Shown piece by piece: positions 34,353 to 42,706 of a stretch of DNA of 64,000 nt. Position numbers and translations under genes: made by a program. Within the stretch, counting starts at the first letter, position 1; every line of letters begins with the position of its first letter. Below the pieces are notes generated by a model. That model ran no database searches and had not been told where the DNA came from. It saw nothing but the letters and a program-made list of their open reading frames with translations. Origin of the DNA: Rhodococcus yunnanensis NBRC 103083 (lineage in GTDB: Bacteria > Actinomycetota > Actinomycetes > Mycobacteriales > Mycobacteriaceae); NCBI RefSeq assembly GCF_001895005.1, contig NZ_BCXH01000007.1:218120-282119 (forward strand), given 5' to 3'.

Positions 34353-35953
34353 ATCGACCGGACACCCGGTTGATGCTCGGCCGACGTCGGTTCCTGTCCT
34401 TGGCGACGGCAGGCGTCGGCCTGGCAGGAATCGGCGCACTCGGTGTGACCGGATGCAGTACCTCGGGTCGCGAGACCACCGACGGGGCTGCATCCGGTTC
34501 CACCGGCAAGCTCGACTACATCAAGCCGGCGGACCCGGAGGTCGCGGCCGCGGAAGCTCTGCGGTCCTCGACAGGCAGGACGGCCGCCTATGCGCTGACA
34601 GCCGGCCTTGCCACGGTCGACCTGGGTGGGCGGCTCGTGAACACCTGGTCCTACGGCGGCGGCGCCGTGGCTCCCGAGCTGCGGTTGACCGCGGGTGACA
34701 CGATGCGCGCATCGGTCACCAACTCGGTGCCCACCGACACCAGCATCCACTGGCACGGGATACGCATTCGCAACGACATGGACGGCGTACCGCCGGTGAC
34801 GCAGACCGCGATCGGGCAGGGAACCACGTTCGACTACTCGTTCATCACACCGGATCCCGGAACGTACTGGTATCACTCGCATTCCGGGCTTCAGGCCGAT
34901 CGTGGTCTGTTCGGCGCACTGATCGTCGAGGATCCACGGGACGCATCGGGCGCCGACGCCGATGCCGTGCTCGTGCTCGACGACTGGGTGGACGGCATGG
35001 GCACCACCCCCGACGCCGTCATGGCCGCATTGAACCCCGACCTGCACGGTGGTGGCCACGCGGGACACGGCGGCGCCGCGGCACCGGCACCGGTCGGAGC
35101 CGACGAAGCAACGGTGGCGACGTCGTTGACGTCGGCGGGTCACGGTGAGTCCGACGTACTCGGCGGAATGACGCAGCACATCGCGTACCCGTTGCACCTG
35201 ATCAACGGGCGTCCGCCGAACGATCCCGCGGTGGTCGAGGCGCAGGCCGGATCCCGGTTGAGGCTCCGAATCATCAACGCGGGAGCCGAGACTCCGTACC
35301 GATTCGCAGTCGCAGGTCACCGGATGACGATCGTCGCCGTCGACGGGTTCGACGTCGAACCGGCCGAGACCGACGCCATCGTGATCGGCATGGCCCAGCG
35401 GTACGACGTCCTGATCACCGTCGCGTCCGGCGCATGGCCGATGGTCGCCGCGGTGGAAGGACGCGACGGATACGCCTCGACCGTGCTTCGAAGCACCGAT
35501 GCCACGCCGCTGGCGAATCCGGACGTCGGTGGTTCGATTCCCGAGCTCGGCCGTCAGCTGGTGCTCGAGAGCGCACTGCGTCCGGCCGAGAAGTCGAAGC
35601 TGGAGACCAGAACTCCCGACCGGGACTACCAGGTGGACCTGCTTCAAGCGGGTGATCGCTACGTGTGGGCGATGGCAGGAGCCGACGCAGGCAAACTGGT
35701 GATGAAACGGGGTGAGCGTGTTCGGATCACGATGAACAACACGTCCACGATGTGGCATCCGATGCACACGCACGGCCACACGTTCGCGGTCCCGGACTAC
35801 GGCGGTCTGCGACGCGACACCGTGAACGTCCTGCCCGGAACGTCACTGGCGATCGAATTCGACGCCGACAACCCGGGTGAGTGGATGTTCCACTGCCACA
35901 ACGCATACCACTTCGAAACCGGTATGACGGCGAACCTGATGTACATCCGATGA
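34349..35953 (+). CDS. Tat-exported multicopper oxidase lipoprotein
   Basis: This is a 534-residue three-domain multicopper oxidase. A Tat signal with RRRFL at 12-16 is followed by a lipobox ending at Cys36. Copper sites are complete: SIHWHGIRI, TYWYHSHSG, WHPMHTHGHTF and the C-terminal HCHNAYHFETGM, which supplies the T1/T2/T3 ligands. It overlaps mauB by 4 bp and leads into two cupredoxin genes. It could take electrons from the cupredoxins and reduce O2, or take part in TTQ maturation in place of MauG. Both roles are inferred. Confidence 0.88.
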   Translation: MNRPDTRLMLGRRRFLSLATAGVGLAGIGALGVTGCSTSGRETTDGAASGSTGKLDYIKPADPEVAAAEALRSSTGRTAAYALTAGLATVDLGGRLVNTWSYGGGAVAPELRLTAGDTMRASVTNSVPTDTSIHWHGIRIRNDMDGVPPVTQTAIGQGTTFDYSFITPDPGTYWYHSHSGLQADRGLFGALIVEDPRDASGADADAVLVLDDWVDGMGTTPDAVMAALNPDLHGGGHAGHGGAAAPAPVGADEATVATSLTSAGHGESDVLGGMTQHIAYPLHLINGRPPNDPAVVEAQAGSRLRLRIINAGAETPYRFAVAGHRMTIVAVDGFDVEPAETDAIVIGMAQRYDVLITVASGAWPMVAAVEGRDGYASTVLRSTDATPLANPDVGGSIPELGRQLVLESALRPAEKSKLETRTPDRDYQVDLLQAGDRYVWAMAGADAGKLVMKRGERVRITMNNTSTMWHPMHTHGHTFAVPDYGGLRRDTVNVLPGTSLAIEFDADNPGEWMFHCHNAYHFETGMTANLMYIR

Positions 35954-35964
35954 GAGGTATCGAA

Positions 35965-36303
35965 ATGAAGAAGCTCCTGATCATGGTCGTCGCGCTCGCC
36001 GGCCTGCTCGGTCTGACAGCCTGCAGCGGCGACTCCGGCAGCGATGCCCCGGCCGCCACGGTGCGGGTCGAGAACATGAGCTACAGCCCGGCGTCGGTGA
36101 CCATCAAGAAGGGCGAGACCGTCGAATGGATCTTCGACGACAACGGCCTTCCGCACGACGTCGTGGAATCCACCGATGAGCTGTTCAAGAGCGACCTGCT
36201 CACCGAAGGCAGCTACTCCTTCACCTTCGAGGAGGCAGGAACATTCGACTACCACTGCACCCCACACCCGATGATGCTCGGCACCGTCGTCGTCGAGGAG
36301 TGA
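35965..36303 (+). CDS. Amicyanin-like cupredoxin lipoprotein 1
   Basis: This is a 112-residue protein from ATG 35965 (GAGAGG upstream); ATG 35950, overlapping the oxidase stop, is an alternative. The leader ends in GLTAC with lipidated Cys20. Type 1 copper ligands are visible: His64 in GLPHDVV, then Cys98, His101 and Met104 in DYHCTPHPMM, the amicyanin pattern. It is the probable electron acceptor of the amine dehydrogenase. It is coupled to a second cupredoxin by a GTGA overlap. Confidence 0.9.
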   Translation: MKKLLIMVVALAGLLGLTACSGDSGSDAPAATVRVENMSYSPASVTIKKGETVEWIFDDNGLPHDVVESTDELFKSDLLTEGSYSFTFEEAGTFDYHCTPHPMMLGTVVVEE

Positions 36304-36608
36304 GAGCTGTTGTCGCGATGTCGATTCTGTTGTTCACGGCCGGATGCTCGGCGGAGCCCGGCATCGACGCAACAGTGCTGATCAGCAACGTCCGCTTCGA
36401 TCTTCAGGAGGTACACATTCCCGTCGGGGGCACCGTCGAGTGGCAGTTCGACGACGGCGGCCTTCTCCACGAGGTACATGCGGACGGCATCTTCGACAGT
36501 GGTGTCAACGGCGACAGCACCTTTCGGTTCACGTTCGACACGCCGGGTGACGTGGAGTACCAGTGCTCGATTCACCCGTACATGTCCGGGATCGTTCACG
36601 TCGGTTGA
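36300..36608 (+). CDS. Cupredoxin lipoprotein 2
   Basis: This is a 102-residue protein starting at GTG 36300, overlapping the first cupredoxin. A short leader with a FTAGC lipobox (Cys16) is followed by a plastocyanin/amicyanin fold. The copper ligands are His57 in LLHEVH and Cys89, His92 and Met95 in YQCSIHPYMSG. Two successive membrane-anchored blue copper proteins suggest a relay from the dehydrogenase to the oxidase or the respiratory chain. Confidence 0.88.
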   Translation: MRAVVAMSILLFTAGCSAEPGIDATVLISNVRFDLQEVHIPVGGTVEWQFDDGGLLHEVHADGIFDSGVNGDSTFRFTFDTPGDVEYQCSIHPYMSGIVHVG

Positions 36609-36636
36609 CGTGACCCCATTCGGAAAGGAAATCTCG

Positions 36637-37473
36637 ATGACCACAACGATCGATCACACTGCCCTACAACAGGACATGCCGCAGATCCGACCGACCCTGC
36701 AGAACTCCGTAGGCCCAGGCTCGCGTGCCGTCCTCGTCACCGGCGCAGCCGCGTTGGGCGCCGGGGCTGCGCTCGCGCTCTCCCCCGGCATCGCGTCGGG
36801 ACTCACCGGCGCCGTCGTCGCGGCAGGCGCCATCACCTCGCTCGCTGCCAACTGGTCCACCTGCGGCATGTCCGTGGCGGGCGTCGTGGTCGCACCGAAG
36901 CAACCCGGCCGGAAGGGCTCGTCGACGCCGGTGCGGCGACTGGCCTGGCACGGTCTGGGTTCTGTCGTGACCGCGTCGATCACCGGCTCTGCGATCGGGT
37001 GGCTGGGCGGCGTCGTGTCCGGAGCCGTCCCGGTCGCCGTCATGCTCGGGGTGTGGGCGACGCTGTCGCTCGCCTACGGTCTTCACGAGCTCGGTCTCGC
37101 GAAGATGCCGACGCCGATGCGTCGGCAGCAGTTGCCTCGCCACCTGCGTCGCAGCATGGAACCGTGGAAGGTGTCGCTGTTGTTCGGCGCCATCATCGGA
37201 CCGGGATTTCTGATCTACATCCGGTCGAGTGCCTACTACCTGATGGCGCTCGGCGTCGCAGCGGTCGGATCTCCGGCTCTCGGTGCGGCGTTGTTCGTGA
37301 CGGTCTCGCTCGGGCGGTGCCTGCCGAGTGCGCTGGCGATCGTGCACACCCGACGCGGCGGTTCTATGCCGGGATTCCTGTCACTGATGTGCGTCGTGGA
37401 TCGCCGAGTGCAGGCGATCACCGGCGCAGCTCTGATCGGGCTCGCCGTGTTCGCAGGTATCACGCTGATCTGA
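36637..37473 (+). CDS. MauF-like polytopic membrane protein
   Basis: This is a 278-residue protein from ATG 36637 with GGAAAGGAA upstream. It has six to seven hydrophobic helices, Cys residues in NWSTCGMS and LGRCLPSALA, and a cytoplasmic loop of basic residues. In methylotroph mau clusters MauF is a CcdA/DsbD-related membrane protein needed for dehydrogenase assembly. Its length, topology and place in this cluster fit that role. The family call is from context and topology rather than a strong motif. Confidence 0.6.
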   Translation: MTTTIDHTALQQDMPQIRPTLQNSVGPGSRAVLVTGAAALGAGAALALSPGIASGLTGAVVAAGAITSLAANWSTCGMSVAGVVVAPKQPGRKGSSTPVRRLAWHGLGSVVTASITGSAIGWLGGVVSGAVPVAVMLGVWATLSLAYGLHELGLAKMPTPMRRQQLPRHLRRSMEPWKVSLLFGAIIGPGFLIYIRSSAYYLMALGVAAVGSPALGAALFVTVSLGRCLPSALAIVHTRRGGSMPGFLSLMCVVDRRVQAITGAALIGLAVFAGITLI

Positions 37474-37586
37474 GCACGGCCGGTGGTCGCCAGGTGAGTG
37501 TTTGAAAGACTCGTGAAGTGTCAATCCCTGGTCCGGGTGGGGCAGTCCCCTCACTCGTAATGCATCCGCCGACCGAAAGGCATTCG

Positions 37587-37697
37587 ATGAGCATCAACGA
37601 CGACGACATCACCACCAGTGGATCCGGCGGCGAAGGTCCCGCCGACGGCGGCTCCAACCCCGACGGGCACGACGGCGGTGCGGACGGCACAGCTTGA
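37587..37697 (+). CDS. 36-residue Gly/Asp-rich peptide, candidate modified-peptide precursor
   Basis: This tiny gene has a clear AAAGG site 8 bases before its ATG. The peptide begins MSINDDDITTSG and is then almost entirely Gly, Asp, Ala, Ser and Pro, with a core NPDGHDGGADGTA at the C-terminus. Its stop codon overlaps the TTG start of the JmjC oxygenase as TTGA, so the two are translationally coupled. There is no signal peptide or hydrophobic segment. A leader-plus-core layout followed by oxygenase, Fe-S protein and exporter is what a RiPP locus looks like. I know of no named precursor family it belongs to. Confidence 0.7.
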   Translation: MSINDDDITTSGSGGEGPADGGSNPDGHDGGADGTA

Positions 37698-38953
37698 GCG
37701 AGACGGACTCACACCAGCGCGGACCGGGCAACCGGTCCGCGCTCGGTCGTCTAATCGCCGTCGACGAGCGCACGTTCGCCGATCGTTACTGGGGTCGCGC
37801 GCCACTGCTGTCTCGCGCCGACGAGCTGCCGGGGACCTTCGACGATCTGATGACTGCCGCATCGGTGGACGAACTCGTCTCGCACCGAGGCGTCCGGACG
37901 CCGTTCGCGCGAATGGCGAAGGACGGTTCGCTCCTGGATCGCAGCACCTTCACCGACTCCGGCGGCTTCGGAGCCGAGATGACCGATCAGCTGGATTCGG
38001 CCGCGGTGCTGTCCGCATTCGCCGACGGGCACACACTCGTTCTCCAGGGGTTGCACCGGCTGTGGCCGCCGCTGATCGATTTCGTGTCCGAGCTGGTCGC
38101 GGACGTCGGCCACCCGGCTCAGGTCAATGCGTACATCACTCCTGCCTCGTCGCAGGGTTTCTCCCCGCACTACGACGTACACGACGTCTTCGTGCTGCAG
38201 ATCAGCGGCGAGAAACGATGGATTCTCCATCCCCCGGTTCATCCGCACCCGCTGCCGAATCAGCCGTGGTCGGATCGCCGCAGCGCAGTCGAAGAACGCG
38301 CGCGTGCGACACCGGAGATCGACACCGTACTGCGCCCCGGCGACGTCCTCTACCTCCCACGCGGTTGGATACATTCCGCGCACGCGCTGGGTGAGACGAC
38401 AATTCACCTCACCCTCGGGGTGGCGTCGCTGAACCGCTACGACATCGCGCATCACCTGCTCGGCCTACTGCAGGACGACGCGGCGCTGCGTGAGCCGTTG
38501 CCCGCCGGGTTCGATCCGACGGACGCGGACGCGGTACTCCCCTATGTCGATCGCGTCATCGACGACATGGCCGCCGCTCTCGAACGGATGAAGGGTGACA
38601 GCGTTGCTCGGCGAGCGATCGCGGAGCGTCTCGGCCGAAAATTCGTCGAGGTCACACGTCCCGAGCCGGTGAACCCGCTGCACACGGTCTCGTTCATGAC
38701 CCATCTCGGCGCCGACAGTACCGTCGTCTGGAGGCGCGGGCTCGGCGCGACGATCCGCGCGGACGCGAAGTCGATCCATGTGCGGCTGCGGAAGAAAACG
38801 GTGTCGCTGCCTGCGGAATGCGCCGAGGCCGTATACCTTCTCGAATCCGGAAAGCCCTGTCGCGTCGGTGATCTCACCGGACTCGACATCGACAGCGCCG
38901 TCGTCGTTGCCCGACGGCTGCTCCGGGAAGGCGTCCTGGTACCGGCATCATGA
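37694..38953 (+). CDS. JmjC/cupin Fe(II)- and 2-oxoglutarate-dependent oxygenase
   Basis: This is a 419-residue cupin_4 (ROXA/NO66-like) protein starting at TTG 37694. The metal triad is visible: His159 and Asp161 in SPHYDVHDVFVLQ and His227 in LPRGWIHSAHAL. Lys174 in SGEKRWILHPP may bind 2-oxoglutarate. A C-terminal winged-helix-like dimer/substrate domain follows. Relatives hydroxylate Arg or His residues of ribosomal proteins. Here the coupled peptide is the obvious substrate, perhaps at Asp, His or Asn. Its stop overlaps the next gene by 4 bp. Confidence 0.88.
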   Translation: MSETDSHQRGPGNRSALGRLIAVDERTFADRYWGRAPLLSRADELPGTFDDLMTAASVDELVSHRGVRTPFARMAKDGSLLDRSTFTDSGGFGAEMTDQLDSAAVLSAFADGHTLVLQGLHRLWPPLIDFVSELVADVGHPAQVNAYITPASSQGFSPHYDVHDVFVLQISGEKRWILHPPVHPHPLPNQPWSDRRSAVEERARATPEIDTVLRPGDVLYLPRGWIHSAHALGETTIHLTLGVASLNRYDIAHHLLGLLQDDAALREPLPAGFDPTDADAVLPYVDRVIDDMAAALERMKGDSVARRAIAERLGRKFVEVTRPEPVNPLHTVSFMTHLGADSTVVWRRGLGATIRADAKSIHVRLRKKTVSLPAECAEAVYLLESGKPCRVGDLTGLDIDSAVVVARRLLREGVLVPAS

Positions 38954-39828
38954 CCTGCAGCGACGCCGCCCGCGTTCGCGGTGACACGCTCGCCGGAACG
39001 GGCTCGCGCGGCGAAGGGTGGTTTCTACTCGAAATCGACGGTCCGTGGGGACATTCCGCTTTCCTGAACTCCGACAAGGTACTGGATCCGAATCTCGGTT
39101 TCGCGATCGCACGGCGAGCCGAAGTGGCAGGACTGCGCCCGCTCGCCATCCGTCGGCCGGGCAGACATCGCGGCGAAGGACGCTGGCGCTGGGCCGTGGT
39201 CGACTCCCGTGTCGGATCCGAAGGCATTCGCTGGGGCGAGGCGCAGGACGCCGAAGCAGTACTCGAGGTCGACTTCTCCGCGGGAACGCCGTCCACGCGC
39301 CTCGTCGTCGGCGTCTGCACCCACGGACGCCACGACCGATGCTGCGCGGTCCGCGGCCGCCGGGCCTTGTCGGCATTGATGGAAGATTTCGGTGAGAATA
39401 CTTGGGAGTGCTCACATCTGGGCGGCGACCGATTCGCCGGCACGATGATCGTCTTCCCGCACGGGCTGTACTACGGAAACGTCGACGACGCAGACGCCGG
39501 TCACATCGTGCGGCTGCACAGCGAGGGGTTCGTCGAGCCGCGCTTCCTCCGCGGACGCAGCTCCCTGTCCGCACCCGTGCAGGTCGCGCAACATCACGTT
39601 CGGCAAGCATCGGGAGACAACCGAATCGATTCCCTCCACCCGATCTCCGAGGTGCAGGACGGCCTGTCCTGGACCGTGATACTCGACCACGACGGTCGAC
39701 GCGTCGAGGTCGGGTTGACACAGGGACTGTCCGAACCGATCACAACCACCTGCGTCGCCACCAAGGCCGGTGCGGTACGCACCTTCGCGCTGGACTTCAT
39801 CTCGGACGTCATCTCGGACGAGGGATGA
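38950..39828 (+). CDS. Suc_Fer/Apd1-like [2Fe-2S] thioredoxin-like ferredoxin
   Basis: This is a 292-residue sucrase/ferredoxin-like protein. GVCTHGRHDRCCAVRGRRAL and ENTWECSHLGGDRFAGTMIVFPHGLYYG supply the Cys/His ligands expected of the Apd1/Suc_Fer [2Fe-2S] cluster. It overlaps the oxygenase gene upstream and the MFS gene downstream (ATGA in each case). It may supply electrons to, or repair, the oxygenase, or act in a second modification of the peptide. No reductase partner is visible. Confidence 0.8.
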   Translation: MTCSDAARVRGDTLAGTGSRGEGWFLLEIDGPWGHSAFLNSDKVLDPNLGFAIARRAEVAGLRPLAIRRPGRHRGEGRWRWAVVDSRVGSEGIRWGEAQDAEAVLEVDFSAGTPSTRLVVGVCTHGRHDRCCAVRGRRALSALMEDFGENTWECSHLGGDRFAGTMIVFPHGLYYGNVDDADAGHIVRLHSEGFVEPRFLRGRSSLSAPVQVAQHHVRQASGDNRIDSLHPISEVQDGLSWTVILDHDGRRVEVGLTQGLSEPITTTCVATKAGAVRTFALDFISDVISDEG

Positions 39829-41042
39829 CGAGTTCGAGCGGCCCCGGCCGGTTCGGTACCGTCGGCCGAGTGAACGATCCAGCAGGGCTCATATCGAACG
39901 GTCGACGAGTATCGCTCGCGGCGGCCGCGGGACTCGCCGCCGCGATGGGCGTCGGCCGATTCGTGTTCACGCCCATCTTGCCGATCATGATCGACTCGGC
40001 GAACGTCTCGCCCAGCGCGGGCGCAGTCATCGCCACCGCGAACTACGCCGGCTACCTCCTCGGTGCCGTACTGCTGTCGATTCGTCCCGGCCTCAACACC
40101 ACGAACGCTTTTCGCCTGTGGGCTGTCGTGTTGGTCGCGAGCGAATTGGCGATGGCCGCCGTCGACAACACCGTCTTGTTCTCGGTCCTCCGGTTCCTCG
40201 CCGGGCTGGCCAGTGCCGCGGTGTTCCTGGCGTGCGCCAGCACCGTCGCACAACACTCCAGGTCGTCGCCCGGCATCACGTTCGGTGGTGTCGGCGCGGG
40301 CATCGCCGCGTCGGGAGTGCTCACGCTGGTTGCTGCACCTCACCTTTCGTGGCAGGGCATCTGGGTGTGCTCGGCCGTGCTGACCGCGGTCACGATCGCT
40401 CCGGCGCTGACGCTGCGGGTTCGGGCCGAATCCCGATCCACCGACGGCCAAGGGATGCTGTCGGCTCCGGATCGGACGGTGTGGAGGGTACTGCTGGTCG
40501 TCTACCTCCTCGAGGGGCTCGGTTACATCGTCGTCGGGACATTTCTCGTGGCCGCAGTGGGTGGACACGGCAATTCTTCGGTGGGTCCCGCTGTCTGGAT
40601 CGCGGTCGGGCTCGCCGCCATGCCTGCGACCGTGCTGTGGCAGGCAATCGCGCGGCGTATCGAGACGAGACGGGCGTTGGTCGCTGCGTTCGCGCTGCAG
40701 ACGGTGTCGGCGCTCCTTCCTGCTCTGACGTCCAATTCGGTCGTCGCGGTTGTGTCGGCACTCCTGTTCGGTGGAACGTTCATGGGAATCACGATGTTGA
40801 CGCTGAGCACCGCAGCGCGCCTGCCGATCGGGCGGACGGCTGCCACCCTGACCGCTGTCTACGGCGTCGGGCAGGTTCTGGGGCCACTCGTGGTGGCACC
40901 CGCGCTCGGGGATTCGTACACCGTTGCCTTCGTCGTCGCGGCGGTCGTTCTCGCGCTCGGGACCATCGGGGCTGCGGTCGCAGCCCGGCTCCAGGCAGTG
41001 ACAGACGATCAACGTTGTGCAACACCTCCGTTGGGCGCCTGA
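39825..41042 (+). CDS. MFS transporter, YbfB/YjiJ type
   Basis: This is a 405-residue major facilitator starting at ATG 39825, coupled to the Fe-S protein gene; a GTG about 15 codons later is an alternative. It has about 12 helices. AAAAGLAAAMGVGRFVFTPILPIMI at the start is typical of the YbfB/YjiJ group. As the last gene of the peptide operon it is a candidate exporter of the modified peptide. The last 34 bp overlap the convergent secreted-protein gene. Confidence 0.8.
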   Translation: MTSSSGPGRFGTVGRVNDPAGLISNGRRVSLAAAAGLAAAMGVGRFVFTPILPIMIDSANVSPSAGAVIATANYAGYLLGAVLLSIRPGLNTTNAFRLWAVVLVASELAMAAVDNTVLFSVLRFLAGLASAAVFLACASTVAQHSRSSPGITFGGVGAGIAASGVLTLVAAPHLSWQGIWVCSAVLTAVTIAPALTLRVRAESRSTDGQGMLSAPDRTVWRVLLVVYLLEGLGYIVVGTFLVAAVGGHGNSSVGPAVWIAVGLAAMPATVLWQAIARRIETRRALVAAFALQTVSALLPALTSNSVVAVVSALLFGGTFMGITMLTLSTAARLPIGRTAATLTAVYGVGQVLGPLVVAPALGDSYTVAFVVAAVVLALGTIGAAVAARLQAVTDDQRCATPPLGA

Positions 41043-41299
41043 GCCTGACCGTTACCGATCCCCGCTTTGCGACCGAAGGACCACTCGCCGTCGCTGCCGC
41101 ACACGAGCACACCGTTGCGGTCTCCCGGCTTGGCATAGGTGACCGTCTCGTTTCCGTTCGAGTCGGTGTTGACGATCGGGCAGCCTCGACCCGGGCCGTT
41201 CACCGGATCGATGGGCTCGGCCTGTGCGACCGACGCTCCCAATGCTCCGAAGACGGCGGCGGCGAAAACGACTGTGGCGGTGATACGGCGGACGATCAT
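41009..41299 (-). CDS. Small secreted protein
   Basis: This is a 96-residue protein from ATG 41299 with GAAGGAG seven bases upstream. A Sec signal (MIVRRITATVVFAAAVFGALGASVAQAEP) would leave about 67 residues. These contain two Cys (GRGCPIVN, VLVCGSDGEW), likely a disulfide, and a Gly/Gln-rich tail. It belongs to no family I recognise. Its 3' end overlaps the MFS gene on the other strand. Confidence 0.7.
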   Translation of the reverse strand: MIVRRITATVVFAAAVFGALGASVAQAEPIDPVNGPGRGCPIVNTDSNGNETVTYAKPGDRNGVLVCGSDGEWSFGRKAGIGNGQAQAPNGGVAQR

Positions 41300-41439
41300 T
41301 CAGTGCTCCTTCGAGTTGCTGTGTTGGACAAGAACAACTGTCGTCTGTTTCGTGCACGGTCGTAAGCACCCCAAGGGATGGACCTCACCCACCCCCCACA
41401 CAGGAAGATCCACGTGACGGGCAGGTGTAGCTTTCGATC

Positions 41440-41853
41440 ATGAGTACCTCTTGGCAGGACCCGAGCGCCGTGAACCTCATGCTCGACGAGCTGGAGACGT
41501 GGGCGGTGGTCGGCTTGTCCGGCAATCCGAGCCGGACCGCGTACTCCATCGCAGCGCTACTGCAGCAGCAGGGCAAGCGCATCGTGCCGATTCACCCCGA
41601 CGCACCGACGGTTCTCGGCGAGCAGGGGTATGCGAGCCTCGCCGACGTGCCGTTTCCCATCGACGTGGTCGATGTCTTCCGCCGGTCCGAGTCGGCGGGC
41701 CAGTTCGCCGACGAGGCCGTCGCCGTCGGCGCGAAGGCGGTGTGGTTTCAGCTCGGAGTGATCGACGAGGCCGCGTTCGAGCGCACGACGGCCGCTGGTG
41801 TTCCGATGGTGATGGACACATGCCCTGCGATCGAATGGCGCCGCAGAACCTAG
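41440..41853 (+). CDS. CoA-binding protein, YccU type
   Basis: This is a 137-residue single-domain CoA_binding protein with a Rossmann-like fold. WAVVGLSGNPSRTAYSIAALLQQQGKRIVPIHP is the nucleotide-binding half, and FRRSESAGQFADEAVAVGAKAVWFQLGV and MDTCPAIEW complete the family pattern. Members are common and mostly uncharacterised. It probably binds CoA or acyl-CoA. It appears monocistronic. Confidence 0.88.
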   Translation: MSTSWQDPSAVNLMLDELETWAVVGLSGNPSRTAYSIAALLQQQGKRIVPIHPDAPTVLGEQGYASLADVPFPIDVVDVFRRSESAGQFADEAVAVGAKAVWFQLGVIDEAAFERTTAAGVPMVMDTCPAIEWRRRT

Positions 41854-41927
41854 CTCGGGAGTGGAGCCTGGAGGGGCGACTAGGCTGAATCACGCAAACC
41901 GGACACCCTCTCGAAAGGCGCCTGCCC

Positions 41928-42611
41928 ATGGCTATCGACTACACCCGCAAATCTCCGGCGCCCGGAACCCCCGGCGTGAACCTCAGCAAGGTCACGTTGT
42001 CCAAGGCAGCTCCGACGGTCAACCTCGCGAAGAAGGGCGAGTCGCAGGGAGCGATGCGCATCAACCTCAACTGGTCGAGCGGCACGCCCGACCAGCCGAA
42101 GAAGAAGGGTTTTCTCGCCAAGCTCGCGGCGGCGACGAGCGCGCCGAGTGGCGTCGACCTCGACCTCGGCTGCCTCTACGAGCTGAAGGACGGCAGCAAA
42201 GGCGTCGTACAAGCTCTCGGCAACAGCTTCGGATCGCTTCAGGCTCCGCCGTTCATCGCCCTCGACGGTGACGACCGCTCCGGATCGGTCACCGGTGGTG
42301 AGAACATGCACGTCAATCTCGCCGATCCCGACGCCTTCAGCCGAATCCTCGTCTTCGCCATGATCTATCAGGGCGCACCCAACTGGGCCGCCGTCGATGG
42401 CGTCGTGACGCTGTTTCCGACCAGTGGACCGCAGGTGGAGGTTCGACTCGACTCGGAGAGCAATTCGGCTCGCATCTGCGCCATTGCACTGCTGCAGAAC
42501 ACGGGCAGCGGCTTTTCGGTCACACGCGAGGTCAAGTACATCGACGGGGGTCAGAGCGAACTCGACAAGGCCTACGGCTGGGGAATGCAGTGGAAGGCAG
42601 GCCGCAAGTAG
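41928..42611 (+). CDS. TerD/TerA-like stress protein
   Basis: This is a 227-residue protein with a TerD-type beta sandwich. MRINLNWSSG, GVDLDLGCLYELKDG, FIALDGDDRSG and NMHVNLADPDAFSRILVFAMIYQG give Asp-rich, probably calcium-binding loops. Tellurium-resistance-type proteins of this group act in envelope or general stress responses in actinobacteria. No other ter genes are present nearby, so its specific role is open. Confidence 0.82.
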   Translation: MAIDYTRKSPAPGTPGVNLSKVTLSKAAPTVNLAKKGESQGAMRINLNWSSGTPDQPKKKGFLAKLAAATSAPSGVDLDLGCLYELKDGSKGVVQALGNSFGSLQAPPFIALDGDDRSGSVTGGENMHVNLADPDAFSRILVFAMIYQGAPNWAAVDGVVTLFPTSGPQVEVRLDSESNSARICAIALLQNTGSGFSVTREVKYIDGGQSELDKAYGWGMQWKAGRK

Positions 42612-42706
42612 GGGCTCCGCACACCCGGATGCACGCGAAGAATCGCTCGAGTTCACTATGGAGGTAACTAGTACTCATTACGTGGACTAAGCAACGAGGT
42701 AGTGGA

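Noticed and set aside
34199..35779. 526-codon minus-strand open frame opposite the multicopper oxidase gene
   Set aside because: Shadow of the oxidase, whose four copper motifs are intact on the plus strand; the antisense product matches no family.
39594..41012. 472-codon minus-strand frame opposite the MFS gene
   Set aside because: His/Arg/Gly-rich shadow frame; the plus strand encodes a clear 12-helix transporter.
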